A stretch of 62,641 nucleotides of DNA. Source: Arcobacter sp. CECT 8985. Lineage in GTDB: Bacteria > Campylobacterota > Campylobacteria > Campylobacterales > Arcobacteraceae. Within the stretch, counting starts at the first letter, position 1, and the number at the start of each line of letters is the position of its first letter. The DNA is taken from contig NZ_PDKC01000014.1 in assembly GCF_004116495.1 (NCBI RefSeq), forward strand, positions 1 through 62,641, read 5' to 3'. The notes beneath the pieces were generated by a model. It was given only the letters and a program-made list of their open reading frames with translations. It was not told where the DNA came from and did no database searches. Below, piece after piece: positions 62,078-62,641 of the stretch. A program made the position numbers and the translations under genes.

Positions 62078-62641
62078 ATAGAAAATATTTTCAATACATT
62101 AATTCAAACAATATTATCAACCTCAATTTATGAGGCATTGGCTATGTTTTTATCAATAATTTATTTATTACTTGCAATAAAACAAAACCTTTGGTGTTGG
62201 GTTGCTGCATTTTTTAGTACTTTAATATATTCAATACTTTTTTTTGATGCAGCTTTACTTATGGATTCATTTTTAAATTTTTATTATTTAATAATGGCTA
62301 TTTATGGTTGGTATTCTTGGAAATATTCAAATGGTATAAAAAAAGATGCCAAACTTAATATCTCAACTTTTTCATTTTCAAGAAATATCAAAGATGTAAT
62401 TTTATTATCTATAATATCATTAGTTTTAGGTTATTATATGAAAAACTATACTACTGCTGATTATGCTTATATTGATACTTTTACAACAGTATTTGCTATT
62501 TATTCTACTTATTTACTTGCAAAAAAAGTGATTCAAACCTGGTTATATTGGATTATTATTGATGCGGTTTCTATATACATATATATAAATAAGAATTTTT
62601 ATTTAACTGCTTTATTATTTTTAAAATATACAATTCTTGCT
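62078..62641 (+). CDS. pnuC: PnuC-type nicotinamide riboside transporter, 3' end cut; ATA at start position
   Basis: Open frame to the window end encoding at least 188 residues of a PnuC-like vitamin transporter: LAIKQNLWCWVAAFFSTLIY, LLMDSFLNFYYLIMAIYGWYSW with the W-x-x-W pattern, and later TADYAYIDTFTTVFAIYSTYLLA, typical of the pyridine-nucleoside importers. The N-terminal helix starts IENIFNTLIQTILSTSIYEAL, and its first codon is ATA (62078-62080), placed six bases after AAAGGA where a start codon is expected. The first in-frame ATG (62144) would remove that helix. Either ATA is used, an ATG was mutated, or a weaker TTG at 62138 serves. Substrate within the family (nicotinamide riboside or thiamine) is not decided. 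Confidence 0.75.
   Translation, partial: MENIFNTLIQTILSTSIYEALAMFLSIIYLLLAIKQNLWCWVAAFFSTLIYSILFFDAALLMDSFLNFYYLIMAIYGWYSWKYSNGIKKDAKLNISTFSFSRNIKDVILLSIISLVLGYYMKNYTTADYAYIDTFTTVFAIYSTYLLAKKVIQTWLYWIIIDAVSIYIYINKNFYLTALLFLKYTILA

Noticed and set aside
1-62641. tRNA, rRNA, CRISPR arrays, insertion sequences, prophage
   Set aside because: No G+C-rich cloverleaf-like stretches, no regularly spaced repeats, no transposase, integrase or phage structural genes were seen on either strand.

Overview
The window is strongly AT-rich, densely packed and made mostly of short co-directional operons. It looks like chromosomal DNA of a Campylobacterota bacterium of the Arcobacter group (Arcobacteraceae). 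Supporting signs are a CiaB-type invasion antigen, a sensor kinase with the HQWRQPL-type H-box common in this phylum, large bacterial NAD-glutamate dehydrogenase, TRAP transporters, and start sites preceded by short GGA-type ribosome binding sites. I see no rRNA, tRNA, CRISPR array, insertion sequence or prophage. This assignment is an inference from gene content, without database comparison.

Layout. 1-4.6 kb: a truncated unknown gene, a 44-aa membrane peptide, an unknown gene, then a TAXI-type TRAP transporter with a GNAT acetyltransferase. 4.7-9.8 kb: a MarR-controlled aromatic-acid type efflux operon (MarR, outer-membrane lipoprotein, FUSC permease, DUF1656, HlyD). 9.8-14 kb: TPR protein, a TSUP exporter with a LysR regulator, DUF6172 and DUF6602 (nuclease-like) proteins. 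14-20.7 kb: htpG behind a near-consensus CIRCE element, DoxX-like protein, CiaB, an NAD(P)-binding DUF2867 protein, truncated haemoglobin. 20.7-29.5 kb: SagB-type nitroreductase, NAD-glutamate dehydrogenase, Cys-tRNA(Pro) deacylase, AlkD-like HEAT protein, tandem HD-GYP protein, agmatinase family enzyme. 29.6-35 kb: a membrane protein/lipoprotein pair, a decayed gene, a leucine synthesis enzyme without its regulatory domain, TSUP plus AraC, and Mn-type pyrophosphatase.

The centrepiece is 35.1-47.4 kb, which reads as a complete ectoine (or 5-hydroxyectoine) utilisation locus. A TRAP transporter (uehABC-like) imports the compatible solute. DoeA opens the ring, a DoeB2-type M20 deacetylase releases acetate, DoeD transaminates diaminobutyrate, and DoeC oxidises aspartate semialdehyde to aspartate. 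A divergent operon with aspartate ammonia-lyase (and a one-domain asparaginase) can carry aspartate to fumarate. No MocR/GntR-type (EnuR) or AsnC regulator is present. Instead a histidine kinase and an OmpR-type response regulator lie convergent to the operon, and the divergent promoter region holds an unlisted 51-codon ORF and a perfect inverted repeat. NAD-glutamate dehydrogenase elsewhere in the window could recycle the glutamate made by DoeD.

47.5-62.6 kb: alanine/glycine symporter, a minimal ethanolamine cluster (eutB-eutC-permease, no microcompartment genes), another TSUP exporter, small secreted or membrane proteins, exonuclease III, an RRM protein, ADP-ribosylglycohydrolase with a J-protein, an orphan Cache protein, L-lactate permease, a membrane J-protein paired with a membrane-anchored SprT-like protease, an unknown repeat protein, an ABM-domain protein, and a PnuC-type transporter cut by the window end whose expected start codon reads ATA. 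The picture is a nutritionally flexible heterotroph, probably marine or host-associated, scavenging osmolytes, amines, organic and amino acids.
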